From NCBI RefSeq assembly GCF_009856365.1, contig NZ_WMEX01000011.1, positions 1 through 47,195 of the forward strand: DNA of 47,195 nt, written 5' to 3'. This document shows, one piece after another, positions 1-8,548 of this stretch. The position numbers and the translations under genes are program-made. Source of the DNA: Vreelandella halophila (GTDB taxonomy: Bacteria > Pseudomonadota > Gammaproteobacteria > Pseudomonadales > Oleiphilaceae). A model generated the notes under the pieces. That model saw only the letters and a program-made list of their open reading frames with translations. It ran no database searches and was not told the origin of the DNA. Position 1 is the stretch's first letter, and each line of letters begins with the position of its first letter.

Positions 1-337
<337 letters not shown>

Positions 338-341
<4 letters not shown>

Positions 342-754
342 TGGCCCGGGTCCGTCAGCAGGATGACCTGGGGGTGACCGGCTTCGTCCAGGGTCTGGAA
401 CAGGCTTTCAAGCTCCGCCATGGAAAGCTGTTCGTCCACGCCCAGCCGCAGCCGGTCGGATCCGTCGTAATCGGGCAGCTTTTCGCCCAGTGCGCTCCGC
501 TCAATGGGCGAGCCCTCGAAGCGCAGGTTGCCGTCCGTTTCCACCACCAGATCCATGTCCGGGCGGCGTTCATCGCGGCCGTTGGCGGTATCCGGAAGCG
601 CGGGAAGCTGGTCCTGGAGGACAATCCCCACGATCAGGAAGAACAGAAGCAGCAGGAAAACCACGTTGATCAGCGGCAGCAACCCTTCCTCAAGCTTCTC
701 GGTCAGCGAGGGGTCATTGTCGGATTCGGGGAAAAACGGTTGTTGCTGTTTCAT
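338..754 (-). CDS. exbD: ExbD-family protein lacking the channel aspartate (second ExbD)
   Basis: A 138-aa ExbD/TolR-like protein: short cytoplasmic tip, one transmembrane helix (about residues 25-47) and a periplasmic domain of about 90 residues. ExbD subunits sit in the pore of the ExbB pentamer, and a conserved Asp in the motif PLIDVVF carries the protons. Here the motif reads LLPLINVVFLLLLFF: the codon at 665-667 (minus) is AAC, giving Asn30 instead of Asp. The other ExbD in the same operon keeps the Asp. The gene overlaps its upstream neighbour by 4 bases and tonB by 4 bases. It may be a structural partner in a mixed ExbD dimer; that role is inferred. Confidence 0.9.
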
Positions 755-1155
755 GGGGCGTCCAGGGTTTTGCCTGCGTCACGCTCCCAGCTGGCGCTGA
801 CACCGGCGTCATCGGCCACGCCCAGCCAGTGGGTGAAACGGCCCAGGGCCACGTCATCATCGGTGCTGATCTCGATGCGTTCGCCCCCGAAGTTCTGGAT
901 TCGCTCCGTCAGCGCCGGTTCATCCAGCGTCTCGCCATTCCACTTGAGTCCTTCCTCTGTCAGGTGGAGTCGGGCGGGTGTGTCGTCCGAGGCCTCGCCG
1001 CCGGAATCCGGGGCCGGTGTATCCAGCTGCAGCAGGCCGACCGGCTCCATGCGGGAGGTGAGCATGAAGAACAGCAGCAGAATGAAGACCACATCGATCA
1101 GCGGCGTGAGCCGGATGGGCACACGCCGGCTGGGTCGGGGCTCAAGCCATTGCAT
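751..1155 (-). CDS. exbD: ExbD biopolymer transport protein (first ExbD)
   Basis: A 134-aa ExbD: N-terminal tip MQWLEPRPSRRVPIR, then the membrane helix with LTPLIDVVFILLLFFML, where Asp21 is the expected proton-carrying residue, then a periplasmic domain. It works with ExbB to energise TonB. An open frame continues upstream, but translation from the ATG at 1155 gives the normal family length and N-terminus, while the upstream part is only a shadow of exbB. The start lies 14 bases inside the end of exbB, consistent with translational coupling. It differs clearly in sequence from the second ExbD, so the pair is not a recent duplication. Confidence 0.93.
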   Translation of the reverse strand: MQWLEPRPSRRVPIRLTPLIDVVFILLLFFMLTSRMEPVGLLQLDTPAPDSGGEASDDTPARLHLTEEGLKWNGETLDEPALTERIQNFGGERIEISTDDDVALGRFTHWLGVADDAGVSASWERDAGKTLDAP

Positions 1156-1885
1156 GGCGCTGGGTGTTTTCCTGCCTGTGGTCGTCGCTGTGCTGCTGGG
1201 CCCCGGTGGCGGTAACCGCCTCGCGGGGCTGGTTGCCCGGCACTTCGCGCCGGAAGATCCGGACCAGCAGGTCGTTGATGTGTTGCTGCATGCGCCGCAT
1301 CCGGAACTCCATCCAGGCGGCAATGGCAGCGAAGGGAATGGCGATGGCCAGGCCCGTTGCGGTCGTGGACAGGGCCTCGTAGATACCGCCGCTGAGTTCG
1401 GCGGGGTCCGCCTGGCCCTGAGCGTTCGCCATGGCGTCAAAGGCCGTCATCATGCCCATCACGGTGCCGAGCAGGCCGATCAGCGGTGCCAGCGCGGCGA
1501 TCACTTCCAGGATCTTCAGGGGCGATTCAAAGGGCAGAAGGAGGCGCTGGGCGCGGCGGGCGACTTCATCGCGCAGGCTGCTTTCCGTCTCGCCCTGGCT
1601 GCGGCGGTGCATGACGAATGCCAGAAGCCCGGCGAGCGGGTTGCGCTGGCCGCTGAGACTGCGACGGGCGGCATCGTCCTCGCCGTCACACCACTGGTCG
1701 ACGCCATCCCGGATGCGGCGGTTGAGCCGGGGCGCCTGCAACAGGCTTATCACCAGCGTGTAGAGCGCCGTGCCCAGCCCGAGCACGGAAATGGCCAGGA
1801 GTACGCCCATCACAGGGCCACCCATTGCGAGGAGTTCGGTTATCGGGGCAAGCAGTTCCCCGGTAGTGGGTGTGGAAAGACTCAT
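1142..1885 (-). CDS. exbB: ExbB/MotA/TolQ proton channel family protein
   Basis: A 247-aa inner-membrane protein of the MotA/TolQ/ExbB family. The first membrane helix is at about residues 20-50, then comes a long cytoplasmic loop. The family signature is ALAPLIGLLGTVMGMMTAF, followed by the last helix at TTATGLAIAIPFAAIAAW. The polar Thr residues in these helices line the proton path. It is the first gene of the operon, followed by two exbD genes and tonB. No strong ribosome site is visible before the ATG at 1885. A small CCCC/GGGG hairpin (1898-1910) sits in the leader. Confidence 0.93.
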   Translation of the reverse strand: MSLSTPTTGELLAPITELLAMGGPVMGVLLAISVLGLGTALYTLVISLLQAPRLNRRIRDGVDQWCDGEDDAARRSLSGQRNPLAGLLAFVMHRRSQGETESSLRDEVARRAQRLLLPFESPLKILEVIAALAPLIGLLGTVMGMMTAFDAMANAQGQADPAELSGGIYEALSTTATGLAIAIPFAAIAAWMEFRMRRMQQHINDLLVRIFRREVPGNQPREAVTATGAQQHSDDHRQENTQRHAMA

Positions 1886-1924
1886 AAGCGTTGCCAGCCC
1901 CTCTAAGGGGTAATCCGCGAAGCG

Positions 1925-1953
1925 ATGATCGAATGATAAACATTATCATTCAA
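1925..1953 (-). promoter_or_regulatory. Promoter of exbB operon with Fur box in the spacer
   Basis: On the minus strand TTGAAT (1948-1953) and GATCAT (1925-1930) are separated by exactly 17 bases and resemble sigma-70 -35 and -10 hexamers. The spacer is occupied by a Fur-type operator at 1931-1951: GAATGATAA, three bases, then TTATCATTC, a perfect 9-bp inverted repeat close to the classic GATAATGATAATCATTATC box. Fur with iron bound here would block RNA polymerase, matching the iron-uptake role of the operon. Confidence 0.85.
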
Positions 1954-1982
1954 AAAGTGAAGGGACCTGGAGCAGGATGCAG

Positions 1983-2034
1983 GCACCCGGGGCCCTGAAG
2001 GGCGCCGGGTGCGGGTAGCACCCTTCGCGGGTGC
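1983..2034. other. Overlapping hairpins 3' of the unknown gene at 2036
   Basis: GCACCCGG (1983-1990) can pair with CCGGGTGC (2005-2012), and GCACCC (2018-2023) with GGGTGC (2029-2034). GGGTGC at 2007-2012 could also pair with GCACCC at 2018-2023, so the structures compete. They lie just past the stop of the minus-strand gene and may end or protect its transcript. No U-run follows, so this is not a classic intrinsic terminator. Confidence 0.4.
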
Positions 2035-2035
2035 G

Positions 2036-2587
2036 TCAGTGGAGGTGGGTGCGGCTGTCGCCGGCAAATGGCGCCTTCTCGTCGAGTTTTTCCGTTACCG
2101 TATCGATGATGTCCAGATAGGTGCTGGATTCACGGAAGGACTCCGTGGCCGGCGCGAAAACATCGCCCAGGCTTGGCTGCATGGGGGTGTCCTTGCCGGG
2201 GTCCGCCTCATCGCGCAGATGGGTCAGCTCCCTCAGACCGGTGACGACCCCCATACGCGGCTCGCGGATCTGTTCATAGGCACGGAAGTACAGGCAGCCG
2301 GGAGTACCGATCTGGACGATCAGCGTATCCAGGGATTCGTCCTCGCCGTCGCGTTGGATGGTGGTCCAGGCGGAGAAATAGAGCATGACCGCCGGAGCGT
2401 CCATTTCCTCACGTACCGTTCGAAGGGCGTTCTGCCATTCCTCGTTTTCCGCATCCTCCGGCAGTCCGCCGAGTACGAGCTGGACGTTGTTACCATCGCC
2501 GAGCACAACGGCTGTCGGTGGTACGTCGTATTCCCCGAGAATACCGGCATGGGCAATGGTGATGGCGTCGTGCATGAGATCGGTCAC
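2036..2587 (-). CDS. Hypothetical acidic protein
   Basis: A 183-aa protein that I do not recognise. It has no signal peptide or membrane segment and is rich in Asp and Glu. The GTG at 2587 is chosen because GGGAGG stands five to six bases upstream; the open frame continues further, but into the region holding an inverted repeat. An alternative start is the ATG at 2575. Codon use resembles that of the neighbours, so the gene is probably native. It is flanked by the tonB operon and a divergent membrane-protein gene. Its upstream inverted repeat (2607-2635) may be a control site. Confidence 0.7.
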   Translation of the reverse strand: MTDLMHDAITIAHAGILGEYDVPPTAVVLGDGNNVQLVLGGLPEDAENEEWQNALRTVREEMDAPAVMLYFSAWTTIQRDGEDESLDTLIVQIGTPGCLYFRAYEQIREPRMGVVTGLRELTHLRDEADPGKDTPMQPSLGDVFAPATESFRESSTYLDIIDTVTEKLDEKAPFAGDSRTHLH

Positions 2588-2606
2588 GGGCACCTCCCTT
2601 GGAGTC

Positions 2607-2635
2607 GGGTCAGGTCGTTCACTGGGACCTGACCC
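2607..2635. promoter_or_regulatory. Perfect 10-bp inverted repeat between divergent genes
   Basis: GGGTCAGGTC (2607-2616) and GACCTGACCC (2626-2635) form a perfect inverted repeat around 9 bases. It is about 20 bases upstream of the minus-strand gene starting at 2587 and about 100 bases before the plus-strand gene starting near 2734. It could be an operator for either gene or a hairpin in the leader of the first. No terminator-like T-run follows on either strand. Confidence 0.55.
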
Positions 2636-2733
2636 TAGAATAGACGCTTTGGCAGGGAATCTCGACCCCCGTTCAGCGGGAACCATCGGTATGGCATAGT
2701 GACAGCGTGTTACCCGCCCCAGGAGAAGAGGAT

Positions 2734-3393
2734 TTGTCGCACACTCCCGAGCAGCGCCTTTACCGCGCCTGGCTGGTCATGGCCCTGCTTATCACAGTTA
2801 TGGGGGTTGCGGCACTGGCATACAACCCGGTGCCGGCGATTGTGACCCTTGCGGCCGCCGCGTTCTGTGGCTGGCGGGCCTGGCTTGCCCGCCCCCGTGC
2901 GCCGGAGCCGCTGTCTTTCCGGCTGGAAACGGATCCCGCCCCGGGTTCGCTCGGGGGCGACGTGGGCGGCCGGCTCTACCCTGAGGACGGCACTGCCTTC
3001 CCGGCGGACCCCGAGGTCACCCTGGTCTGCACCCGACTCTGCGAGAAAGCCGGCCACCAGACGGTCTCCCACCGTCGTGACTGGGTCTGGTGGGAGACCC
3101 GGCCGGCCTTCACCGAGTCAAACTGCCTGGCTTTCCGCTTCGAGCCGCCGGGGTCACTGACCGGCACGGAGCCAAGGCCGGACCTCAGCGAGACCGAATG
3201 GCGCTGTCATCACTATTGGACGCTGGTGGTGCAAGGTACTGTAGCGGGCCAGGTGCGTGAACAGCGGCTACGACTTCGGGTGACGCCCGGGGATGCCCGT
3301 ATGGTTCAGCCGCTCGCCCCTGAGTCGGAAGCGCGCAACCAGCCTCTGGCCCGGGATGAACAGGAACCGGCGGACGCCATGCTCGAAGCCTGA
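2734..3393 (+). CDS. Hypothetical membrane protein
   Basis: About 219 aa. Two predicted membrane helices lie near the N-terminus (WLVMALLITVMGVAALAY and AIVTLAAAAFCGWRAWLA), followed by a soluble domain of roughly 170 residues with several Trp and Cys and a disordered C-terminus. I do not recognise the family. The TTG at 2734 is preferred because AGGAG lies eight bases before it; a GTG at 2707 in the same frame would add nine residues. The gene lies divergently from the unknown acidic protein and 74 bases before the cNMP/CBS protein on the same strand. The topology suggests a cytoplasmic-membrane protein. Confidence 0.7.
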   Translation: MSHTPEQRLYRAWLVMALLITVMGVAALAYNPVPAIVTLAAAAFCGWRAWLARPRAPEPLSFRLETDPAPGSLGGDVGGRLYPEDGTAFPADPEVTLVCTRLCEKAGHQTVSHRRDWVWWETRPAFTESNCLAFRFEPPGSLTGTEPRPDLSETEWRCHHYWTLVVQGTVAGQVREQRLRLRVTPGDARMVQPLAPESEARNQPLARDEQEPADAMLEA

Positions 3394-3467
3394 TTGCGGC
3401 CGATGCGGATTGCGCCGACCCCGGGCCTGCACCATGCTGAGGCTGTCACCGTTCCGATGAGGCCGTC

Positions 3468-5360
3468 ATGAATACCGAGCTGCTTGAGATCCGCGACCAC
3501 ATGGCCCGCTTCCCGCCGTTCGACGGCCTGGATGATGACCTTATTGATGACGTTGCCGGGTCTGTTGATGTGGCCTATTTCAAGGCGGGCTCCATGATCC
3601 TGGAGGCCGACCGCGAACTCCACGACCTGTGTTACATCCGAAGCGGCGCGGTGGAGATCTATCGTCGCAACAACGACCTCTACAACCGCCTGGGCGAAGG
3701 CGATATCTTCGGGCACTTCAACCTTCTGCGGAATAACAGGGTGCGCTTCCCGGCGCGGGCCATGGAAGACACTCTCATCTATTTCATACCGGATTCGGTT
3801 TTCTATCAGCTCTGCGAAACGGACGACGCCTTTGCCGAGTTCGTGGAAGTGGAAAAACCTCGCCTGCAGTCCACGGTTGAGGCCCAGCACAAGAGTAACG
3901 ACCTGATGAGCACGCGGGTGCGCAAGCTGGTGAACCGCCTGCCCCTGCTGCTCGAGACGGATACCACGGCGCAGGATGCGGCTGCCCGTATGACCGGGGA
4001 GAATGTCTCTGCGGCACTGGTGGTGGAGCCCGCTGTGGATGCGGACTCGGTGATCTACACGGGGGCTGATGGGCGTCAGTGGGCCCTCAGGGGCATCCTC
4101 ACCGATGCTGACCTGCGGGTGCGGCTGGTGGCCGAGGGGCTTTCAGGAGAAACCCCCGTGAGTCAGCTGCACAGCGGTACACTGATCTCGATCCAGTCGG
4201 ATGAAACCGTGCAGGAGGCGATGCTCAGCATCCTGCGTAACAACGTCCAGCATCTGCCGGTGCTGCATCGCCGGCGGCCCATCGGGCTTCTGCATCTTTC
4301 CGACATCATCCGGTATGAAACCCAGAGCAGCCTCTATCTGGTCGGCAGCATTCTCAACCAGACCACCCTCCGTGGTCTGGCTGGGCTCCGTCATGAGGTC
4401 TCCGTCGCCTTTACCCGCATGGTACGTGATGGCTCCGATTCCAAGGTGATCGGTACCGCGCTGGCGGCCATCGGGCGCAGCTTCGCCCGGCGCATCCTGG
4501 AGCTGGCCGAGGAGGAACTGGGCCCGCCCCCGGTGCCCTATGCCTTCATGGTGCTCGGCTCCATGGCCCGGGACGAACAGACGGTGGTCACGGATCAGGA
4601 CAACGCCATGGTTCTGAGTGACGACTATGATCCGGAAAAGCACGGCGACTATTTCGCTACCCTTGCAAAACGGGCCTCGGATGGCCTGGCGGCCTGTGGC
4701 TATGCCTACTGCAAGGGCGATATTATGGCGACCAATCCTGAATGGCGGCAGCCTCTGGGCGTCTGGCGGCGCTATTTTACGGAATGGATCGATAACCCCA
4801 CGCCCGAGGCGCTGCTGCACTGTAATATCTTCTTCGATCTGGACTGTGTGCACGGTGAGGAGGAGTTCGTTGAGACCCTCCAGGGGCTGATCGCCAACAA
4901 AGCGCCACTGGCGGATCGCTTCCTGGCGGCCATGGCGCGCAACGCGCTCAATCGCACGCCCCCGCTGGGTTTCTTCCGCACCTTTGTGATGGAAAAGAAC
5001 GGTCACGAGAATAAGTCCATCAACATCAAGCGGCGGGGGACGGCGCCCACTGTCGACCTGATCCGGATCCATGCCCTCGCTTGTGGCTCACGGGCCCAGA
5101 ATTCCTTTGAGCGGCTGGATGACATTGCCAAGACCCAGCTTCTGACGCCCAATGCGGTTGAAAAGCTCCGTTATGCGCTGGAATTCATGTCCATGGCGCG
5201 CATCTGGCACCACCTCTACGATGTGGAGGCCGGGCGCGAGCCGGACAACAACATCGAACCCGAGGATGTCTCCAACAGCGAACGTCATAATCTCAAGGAT
5301 GCGTTCCAGGTGCTGAGCAATGCCCAGAGCTTCCTCCAGTTCCGTTACCCCAGGCCCTGA
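3468..5360 (+). CDS. cNMP-binding / CBS-pair / DUF294 nucleotidyltransferase-like protein
   Basis: A 630-aa signal-transduction protein. Residues about 10-130 form a cyclic-nucleotide-binding-like beta barrel (with GEGDIFGHFNLL). Residues about 150-280 form a CBS pair that usually senses adenosine nucleotides. From about residue 300 a DUF294 nucleotidyltransferase-like domain follows, with the motif GSMARDEQTVVTDQDNAMV near residues 363-381, keeping the GS and the acidic pair expected for metal and nucleotide binding. The C-terminal part matches the helical DUF294 C-terminal domain. The next gene, an exonuclease, starts eight bases after its stop, so the two are surely co-transcribed. This pairing is known in other gammaproteobacteria, often near acetate metabolism genes; the substrate is not known. 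Confidence 0.9.
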   Translation: MNTELLEIRDHMARFPPFDGLDDDLIDDVAGSVDVAYFKAGSMILEADRELHDLCYIRSGAVEIYRRNNDLYNRLGEGDIFGHFNLLRNNRVRFPARAMEDTLIYFIPDSVFYQLCETDDAFAEFVEVEKPRLQSTVEAQHKSNDLMSTRVRKLVNRLPLLLETDTTAQDAAARMTGENVSAALVVEPAVDADSVIYTGADGRQWALRGILTDADLRVRLVAEGLSGETPVSQLHSGTLISIQSDETVQEAMLSILRNNVQHLPVLHRRRPIGLLHLSDIIRYETQSSLYLVGSILNQTTLRGLAGLRHEVSVAFTRMVRDGSDSKVIGTALAAIGRSFARRILELAEEELGPPPVPYAFMVLGSMARDEQTVVTDQDNAMVLSDDYDPEKHGDYFATLAKRASDGLAACGYAYCKGDIMATNPEWRQPLGVWRRYFTEWIDNPTPEALLHCNIFFDLDCVHGEEEFVETLQGLIANKAPLADRFLAAMARNALNRTPPLGFFRTFVMEKNGHENKSINIKRRGTAPTVDLIRIHALACGSRAQNSFERLDDIAKTQLLTPNAVEKLRYALEFMSMARIWHHLYDVEAGREPDNNIEPEDVSNSERHNLKDAFQVLSNAQSFLQFRYPRP

Positions 5361-5368
5361 GGCTCCCT

Positions 5369-6091
5369 ATGCTGTCTCCACATTTCCTGAAGGGTGCCGC
5401 TCCCGGCTGGCCGGAATACATGGCGGATCGTGCCCGCAAGTGTGGGAACGCGGATCTTAAGGCGTTTTTTGAGCAGGGCTCCCTGGACCCGGAAACGCCC
5501 ATCAAGCGTGTGCCGATGATGGCCATGGACCTGGAAACCACGGGCATGGACGTGACGCGGCATGGCATTGTCAGCGTTGGCATGCTGCCCTTCACGCTGG
5601 AACGGATCCATACCGCGCAGAGCTGGTACTGCATTGTGCGGCCCCGCCGGATGCTGCGGGAAGAGTCCGTGGTGGTGCATCACATCACCCACTCTGAGGT
5701 GGCCGATGCGCCCGATCTTGCGGACATACTGCCAGAGCTCCTCAACCGGATGGCGGGCTATCTGCCGGTAGTGCATTACCATCCCATCGAACGCCGCTTC
5801 CTGGATGAATCCGTGCGCGTGCGCCTGGGCGAGGGCCTGATGTGCCCCATGCTCGATACCATGGTGCTGGAGTCGCGCTGGTGCCGGCAGTCGCTGCGGG
5901 CGCGCATGCGCAAGTGGCTCGGCGCGCAGCCGCTGTCGATCCGACTGCACGAGAGCCGGGCGCGCTACAACCTGCCCTTCTACCGCGGCCATCACGCCCT
6001 CACGGACGCCCTGGCCACCGCCGAACTCTTCCAGGCCCAGGTTGCTCACCGATTCTCACCGGAGACACCGGTCGGGGATCTTTGGGTTTAA
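5369..6091 (+). CDS. DEDDh-type 3'-5' exonuclease (DnaQ-like)
   Basis: A 240-aa exonuclease of the DnaQ/RNase T superfamily. Exo I is MAMDLETTGMD, with the Asp and Glu that bind metal; Exo III is HHALTDALATAELF, matching the HxAxxD pattern. Exo II reads VVHYHPIERRFLDE, with Glu where Asp is more usual. A Ser/His-rich N-terminal stretch of about 45 residues precedes the catalytic core. TGAGG at the end of the upstream gene serves as ribosome site for this start. It forms an operon with the nucleotidyltransferase-like protein, so its substrate may be linked to that protein rather than to replication. Confidence 0.9.
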   Translation: MLSPHFLKGAAPGWPEYMADRARKCGNADLKAFFEQGSLDPETPIKRVPMMAMDLETTGMDVTRHGIVSVGMLPFTLERIHTAQSWYCIVRPRRMLREESVVVHHITHSEVADAPDLADILPELLNRMAGYLPVVHYHPIERRFLDESVRVRLGEGLMCPMLDTMVLESRWCRQSLRARMRKWLGAQPLSIRLHESRARYNLPFYRGHHALTDALATAELFQAQVAHRFSPETPVGDLWV

Positions 6092-6110
6092 CGGCTTTTC
6101 CAAAGACAAA

Positions 6111-6138
6111 AAAAGAGCGGCCCTAGGGCCGCTCTTTT
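6111..6138. terminator. Bidirectional intrinsic terminator
   Basis: A perfect 13-bp stem (AAAAGAGCGGCCC, loop TA, complementary arm) with A and T runs at both ends. It stands between the exonuclease gene (plus) and the BCCT gene (minus) and can stop transcription from both sides. Confidence 0.95.
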
Positions 6139-6162
6139 CTGTTGCGAATCCGGAAAACCGGA

Positions 6163-7830
6163 TTACTGAGCGCGGGGCTCGCTCATCAGCCCCTTCACGA
6201 TCGCATAGCACCCGACCAGCAGTATCACGGTGAACGGCAGTCCAAAGGATACGGCCATGGCCTGTAGCGCTTCGAGACCGCCCCCGAGCAGCAGGGCAAT
6301 CGCGATGGCACCCTCAATAATGGCCCAGAAAATACGCTGGGACCGGGGGGCATCCACCTTGCCGCCGGCTGTCATGGTATCGATCACCAGTGAGCCTGAG
6401 TCCGACGATGTGATGAAGAACACGATGACCAGGGTGATCGCGACAAAGGAGGTAATGGCTGCCAGCGGCAACTGTTCCAGCATCATAAAGAGCTGCAGCT
6501 CGAGCGTGGCCTCCTTAATGCTCTCAACACCCTGCCCCAGATAAAGCTCCAGAGCGGTGCCGCCCATTGCGGTCATCCAGAGGACGGACACGGTTGAGGG
6601 GACGAGCAGAACCGCGATCAGGAATTCGCGTACGGTACGGCCCCGGCTGACCCGTGCGATGAACATGCCCACGAAGGGTGACCAGGCAATCCACCAGGCG
6701 TAGTAAAAGGCGGTCCAGCCCTGACTGTAATTGGCGTCTTCACGACCGAAGGGGTTGGACAGCGCCGGCAGGTTCCCCAGATACACGATCAGGTTCTTGA
6801 AGAAGTCCGTTGCGATCAACAGGGTCGGACCCACGACGATCACAAACAGCAGCAGCAGGGCTGCAAGCACCAGGTTGATCTCGGAGAGCCGTCTTACACC
6901 TTTGTCAACGCCCAACAGAATGGAGCCAAGGGCGACGGCGGTGATCCCCATGATCAGGAAGACCTTGGTCGCATCCCCATTGGGTATGTCGAACAGATGG
7001 GACAGACCGGCTGCTGCCTGGGACGCGCCGAGACCCAGTGACGTTGCCAGCCCGAAGAGCGTCGCGAAAACTGCCAGGATATCGATGATGTCCCCGGGCC
7101 AGCCCCAGACACGTTCCCCCAGAACAGGGTAGAAGATCGACCGGACGGTCAGTGGCAGTCCCTTATTGAAAGAGAACAGGCCGAGCGCCAGCGCCACTAC
7201 GGCGTACATCGCCCAGGGATGGAGGCCGTAGTGCAGGATGCTGGCCGACATCGCCAGGTTCTTTGCGGCCTCCTGATCACCTTCCGCCGCTCCCAGGGGC
7301 GCCCAGTCGGTTCTGACACCGTCTTCGACGGTCGTGCCGCCCACCGACGTGCCGTAGTGGGTGATGGGTTCAGACACGCCATAGAACATCAGGCCAATGC
7401 CCATGCCCGCTGCGAACAGCATCGAGAACCAACCCATGTAGGAGAAGTCGGGGGTGGCCTTGGCACCACCGAGTCGTACCTTCGCAAGCGGCGTGAAAAT
7501 CAGGACGATGCATACAACCAGGAAGATATTGGTTGCAAGCAGGAACACCCAGCTCAGATTGGTGGTGAGGTAATCGAAGATGCCCTGAAAGATAGGCGCA
7601 ACCTGATTCTGCAGCGCCAACGTAATCACGACGAAGAAGAGAATGGCGATGGCCGAGATGGCAAACACCCTGCCATGCAGGTCGATCTCAATGCCGCCGA
7701 GGCGCCCGGAGTAGTTGTCCTGGCCAATCTGGTAATCGGTATCGATCAGATTGGCAGGGCCCTCCGGGGCCGGGACGCCGTCGACGCCCTCGCTGCTATC
7801 ATTTGACTTTTTCGGATCTTGCGTCTCCAT
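6163..7830 (-). CDS. BCCT-family betaine/choline/carnitine transporter
   Basis: A 555-aa member of the BCCT family with 12 predicted membrane helices. BCCT carriers import compatible solutes such as glycine betaine, choline or ectoine with Na+ or H+. The family signature region around the seventh to eighth helix is present (FYYAWWIAWSPFVGMFIARV, Trp-rich substrate site). The cytoplasmic N-terminus is about 45 residues and acidic, and no long C-terminal sensor tail is seen. The ATG at 7830 has GGAG eight bases upstream; a GTG at 7837-7839 would add three residues. It follows a universal stress protein gene by 55 bases on the same strand, suggesting a stress-linked operon. The exact solute cannot be read from the sequence. 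Confidence 0.92.
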   Translation of the reverse strand: METQDPKKSNDSSEGVDGVPAPEGPANLIDTDYQIGQDNYSGRLGGIEIDLHGRVFAISAIAILFFVVITLALQNQVAPIFQGIFDYLTTNLSWVFLLATNIFLVVCIVLIFTPLAKVRLGGAKATPDFSYMGWFSMLFAAGMGIGLMFYGVSEPITHYGTSVGGTTVEDGVRTDWAPLGAAEGDQEAAKNLAMSASILHYGLHPWAMYAVVALALGLFSFNKGLPLTVRSIFYPVLGERVWGWPGDIIDILAVFATLFGLATSLGLGASQAAAGLSHLFDIPNGDATKVFLIMGITAVALGSILLGVDKGVRRLSEINLVLAALLLLFVIVVGPTLLIATDFFKNLIVYLGNLPALSNPFGREDANYSQGWTAFYYAWWIAWSPFVGMFIARVSRGRTVREFLIAVLLVPSTVSVLWMTAMGGTALELYLGQGVESIKEATLELQLFMMLEQLPLAAITSFVAITLVIVFFITSSDSGSLVIDTMTAGGKVDAPRSQRIFWAIIEGAIAIALLLGGGLEALQAMAVSFGLPFTVILLVGCYAIVKGLMSEPRAQ

Positions 7831-7885
7831 AGAGAACACTCCGTTTTACGTTTGATGACGTTAGTAAGGTCTCAGAAGGTCGGAA

Positions 7886-8302
7886 TCAGGGCCGCACCAG
7901 GAAGATCGATGCGTTGGTCTCCTTGGCAACGTGGCTGCCATTGGAGGGCATGATGATGTCATGCTTGCCGTGGTGATGGGTTCCCATGACCACAAGATCC
8001 GCGCCTTGGTCGTCGATCGCGTGGATGAGCTTGTCATCGAGCTCAACCGCCGGATCCGCTGACACCAGAACCTTCGCGGATACAGGGCGCCCATGCGTAT
8101 TGGCCTGTTCCTTGGCGAAAGCCTCGAGTTTCTGCTCGTACTCCTCGGGCGATCTGGCAACGCTGCTTGGCGTGGACTGGGTGACACTCAGGTAGCAGAT
8201 TTCTGTTTCATAATGCTGACCCAGATCCGAAGCCACTTTCAGCGCACGTTCCAGTGCGTCCAGGTGGGCAAGGTCCACGGGGACCAGGATTTTGCGATAC
8301 AT
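7886..8302 (-). CDS. Universal stress protein (UspA family)
   Basis: A 138-aa single-domain Usp with the typical start MYRKILVPVDLAHLDALERA. The ATP-binding type C-terminal loop appears as MGTHHHGKHDIIMPSNGSHV, a slightly stretched form of the G-x2-G-x9-G-S/T motif with extra His. Such proteins bind nucleotides and help survival under stress, often as dimers. It lies directly upstream of the BCCT transporter gene; small Usp proteins linked to osmolyte carriers are known, for example TeaD with the TRAP carrier TeaABC in Halomonas, so a regulatory role on the carrier is possible. Confidence 0.92.
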   Translation of the reverse strand: MYRKILVPVDLAHLDALERALKVASDLGQHYETEICYLSVTQSTPSSVARSPEEYEQKLEAFAKEQANTHGRPVSAKVLVSADPAVELDDKLIHAIDDQGADLVVMGTHHHGKHDIIMPSNGSHVAKETNASIFLVRP

Positions 8303-8548
8303 TGCTGTACTCCTTCCGTGCTCGTGAAAGGGAATTAATGCTGCGCGACGAGGCTACTAGGTTGCACTCCGTAATGCCACCCATAGCCGGACTGCTGCAT
8401 TACTATAGTCCAGACAATGGGGTTTGGTTCACCCTGAGGGCAAAGAAAGGGCGCCGTACAGGTATGGGTTAACCACGGATGCCACTCCCCGGAACCCCTG
8501 TTATAGTCGAGGCATACCATTGCAACGGGCACAAACAGGGGAAACGGC

